Of a DNA stretch of 64,000 nucleotides, positions 61,903-64,000 are shown one piece after another. Location of the stretch: positions 163,861 through 227,860 of the forward strand of contig CAVPPF010000003.1 of assembly GCA_963707435.1 (NCBI GenBank), written 5' to 3'. Position 1 is the stretch's first letter. Every line of letters begins with the position of its first letter. The DNA comes from UBA4744 sp963707435. Its GTDB lineage: Bacteria > Actinomycetota > Acidimicrobiia > Spongiisociales > UBA4744. The notes beneath the pieces were generated by a model. That model ran no database searches and had not been told where the DNA came from. It saw nothing but the letters and a program-made list of their open reading frames with translations. The position numbers and the translations under genes were made by a program.

Positions 61903-64000
61903 TTGACCGAGAGCCGTTACCGCCTTCCCCGTCACGTTGTCCCACACCGTTACGACCTCACCATCCAACCGGACCTGGACGAGGCCACGTTCACCGGCCG
62001 GGTGGACATCGCCATCACGATCGGCGAATCCACCGAGGAGATCGTCCTCAACGCTATCGAGCTCGAGCTGACCGAGATCACCCTCACCAACGGCGACGGC
62101 GAGGCTCTGACTGCCACCGTCACCTACGAGGAGGACACCGGAACGAGCCCGGCTGGCGTTGAACGCCGCCGCGGCGCCCGGCGATTGGACTCTCTCTATC
62201 GGTTTCGATGGCATCCTCAACGACAAACTGCGCCGGCTTCTACCGGAGCACGTTCACCGACCACGAAGGTGTCGAACGGACCCTCGCCACCACCCAGTTC
62301 GAAGCGACCGACGCCCGCGTCGCGCGTTCCCGTGCTGGGACGAACCGGAGTTCAAGGCAGTGTTCGGAATCACGCTGGTCGTCGAGCCGGACCTGCTGGC
62401 CGTCTCCAACGCTCGCGAGGTCGACCGGCGCGAAGCCGAAGACGGCAAGGTGGCCGTTCGGTTCGCCGACACGATGAAGATGTCGACCTACCTGGTTGCC
62501 TTTGTGGTCGGCGCTCTCGAGGCGACCGAACCCGTCGACGTCGACGGTATCCCCTTGCGCGTCGTGCACGCACCCGGCAAGGCCCACCTGACCGGGTTTG
62601 CGCCTGAAGCCGGCGCCGTATTTCCTCCGCTGGTTGGCCGACTACTACGCACATCCCCTATCCCGGGGACAAGATGGATTTCATCGCGATCCCCGACTTT
62701 GCGTTTGGCGCTATGGAGAACGTCGGAGCCGTCACCTATCGCGAGAACGCGGTGCTGGTCGATCCCCATGTCGCCCGCCAGGTGGAATTGGAACGAGTCA
62801 GCTCGGTGATCGCCCACGAGTTGGCCCACATGTGGTTCGGCGACCTGGTCACCATGAAGTGGTGGAACGGGATCTGGTTGAACGAAGCGTTTGCGACGTT
62901 CATGGAGATGATGGCGTCCGACTCGTTCCGGCCCGAATGGAAGACCTGGCTCGAGTTCGCACCATCGCGCGGTACGCCCTCGACACCGACGCGCTGGCCT
63001 CGACCCGGCCGGTCGAGTTCGACGTTGATGCCCCGGACGAAGCGGACCAGATGTTCGACTCGTTGACCTATCAGAAGGGCTCGGCGCTGTTGCGGATGCT
63101 GCAACAGTTCCTCGGCGAGGAGACCTTCCGCCAGGGCGTCGGCGACTACCTCCGGGCCCACGCCTACGGCAACACCGAAACCCACGACCTCTGGAGTGCC
63201 CTCGAGAAGGCGTCCGGCCAGCCGGTCGGTGCGATGATGAACTCGTGGATCTTCCAGGGGGGTTTCCCCGAAGTGGAGATCTCCCATTCACCCGAAGGTG
63301 ACGGGTTGCTGATCGAACAGCGACGCTTCGCCTACCTCCCCGACGTGACCGGTGGCGAATGGCACGTGCCGATCGTCATACGCTTCAGCGACGGGGCAAC
63401 GGAGGAGACATCGACGGCCATCGTCGGAGCCACCCCCGAAGAAGTCCGGGCGAACGGTCCCGTCGAGTGGGCGGTGGCCAACGCCGGAGGGAACGGGTTC
63501 TACCGGGTCCGGTACACGCCCGAGTTGATGGACAGCCTCGTCAACCGTCTCGATCAGCTCGATCCGCTCGAGCGCTACACACTGCTCGACGACACGTGGG
63601 CACATGTCAAGGCCGGACGGGTCGCCTCCGGCACCTATCTGGACCTGGCCGCCCGCTACGAAGACGAAACCGAAGCGGCGATCTGGGGCCTGCTCAGCGG
63701 AAGCCTGGGGCGATTGCGCCGCATCGTACAACCCGAGTCGCTGCCCGCCTTTGAAGGATGGGTGCGCCGGCTCCTCGAGCCGGCCGCCGAACCGCCTGGG
63801 CTGGGAACCGGCGGAAGGTGAGGATGACCTCACCCGGAAGTTGCGCGGCACCCTGTTGCGCACTCTCGGCACGACCGGCAGGCAGGGCAACGCCCGCGAG
63901 CGAGCTCGCGGGGTGGTCGATCGACTGCTGGAATCGCCGGAATCCGTCGACCCCGACGTAGCGGTAGCAGCCATCTACGTGACGGCTTCGGCCGGTACCG
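61903..64000 (+). CDS. pepN: Aminopeptidase N, M1 family (3' partial, frameshifted)
   Basis: It starts at TTG 61903 with AGGAGA before it (LTESRYRLPRHVVPHRYDLT). The M1 marks are GAMENVGAVTYRE (substrate-binding GAMEN) and the zinc site HELAHMWFGDLVTMKWWN with LNEAFATFME 19 residues on. QKGSALLRML and the C-terminal helical domain follow. Frame changes lie near 62,150, 62,245, 62,325, 62,640, 62,960 and 63,795. The gene continues past the right edge. It removes N-terminal residues from peptides in the cytoplasm. The joined N-terminal two thirds are otherwise complete. Confidence 0.88.

Overview
The window is a GC-rich chromosomal segment. Gene content points to an actinobacterial lineage: a polyphosphate glucokinase, a stand-alone LigD-type polymerase, frequent GTG/TTG starts, a fused cyclase-ATPase-TPR regulator, and ATGA/GTGA stop-start overlaps. 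An Acidimicrobiia-like organism is a guess from overall flavour; nothing in the sequence proves it.

Positions 1-18,850 form an exopolysaccharide locus. It holds two PAPS-type sulfotransferases, three tandem secreted parallel beta-helix proteins, two GT4 glycosyltransferases, an AlgD-like nucleotide-sugar dehydrogenase, a Wzy/WaaL-type membrane polymerase, Gmd and Fcl (GDP-L-fucose synthesis), a WecG/TagA/CpsF transferase, and a Wzz plus tyrosine-kinase-like ATPase fusion with a membrane-anchored partner. Together they suggest a sulfated polymer containing GDP-mannose-derived sugars (fucose, possibly a hexuronate).

Positions 19,000-31,050 are mostly housekeeping: LhgO, a sigma-70 factor, a DUF255 thioredoxin-fold protein, heme A synthase, a two-gene transsulfuration operon, a dimethylargininase-like hydrolase, a TauE/SafE permease, a membrane-anchored HTH protein and a methyltransferase.

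Positions 31,099-41,324 are one giant minus-strand gene for a secreted protein of about 3,400 residues. It has an SGNH hydrolase at the N-terminus, LamG and DUF5011-type domains in three nearly identical 1,686-bp tandem units, FG-GAP/VCBS, PKD and Ig-like repeats, and a calcineurin-like phosphoesterase at the C-terminus.

Positions 41,572-45,967 are a small decayed island inserted in the selenocysteine tRNA gene (selC). It is bounded by perfect 65-bp att repeats and carries an integrase remnant lacking the catalytic tyrosine, a toxin-antitoxin-like pair, a GNAT enzyme and an SdpR/SdpI pair with a clear operator.

Positions 46,000-64,000 hold assorted metabolic and regulatory genes: a GyrI-like domain, a ferritin-like protein, LigD polymerase domain, cyclase-ATPase-TPR regulator, HflX, PpgK, 6-phosphogluconate dehydrogenase, an EEP-family enzyme, a NatA/NatB-like ABC pair, a PAP2 phosphatase and the start of an M1 aminopeptidase that runs off the right edge. 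Two copies of a 51-bp palindromic intergenic element occur here.

Many genes, including obvious housekeeping ones, are broken by single-base frameshifts while other long stretches are clean. I read most of these as base-calling errors and annotate such genes as one CDS spanning all frames. Reconstructed protein statements below rest on that joining.
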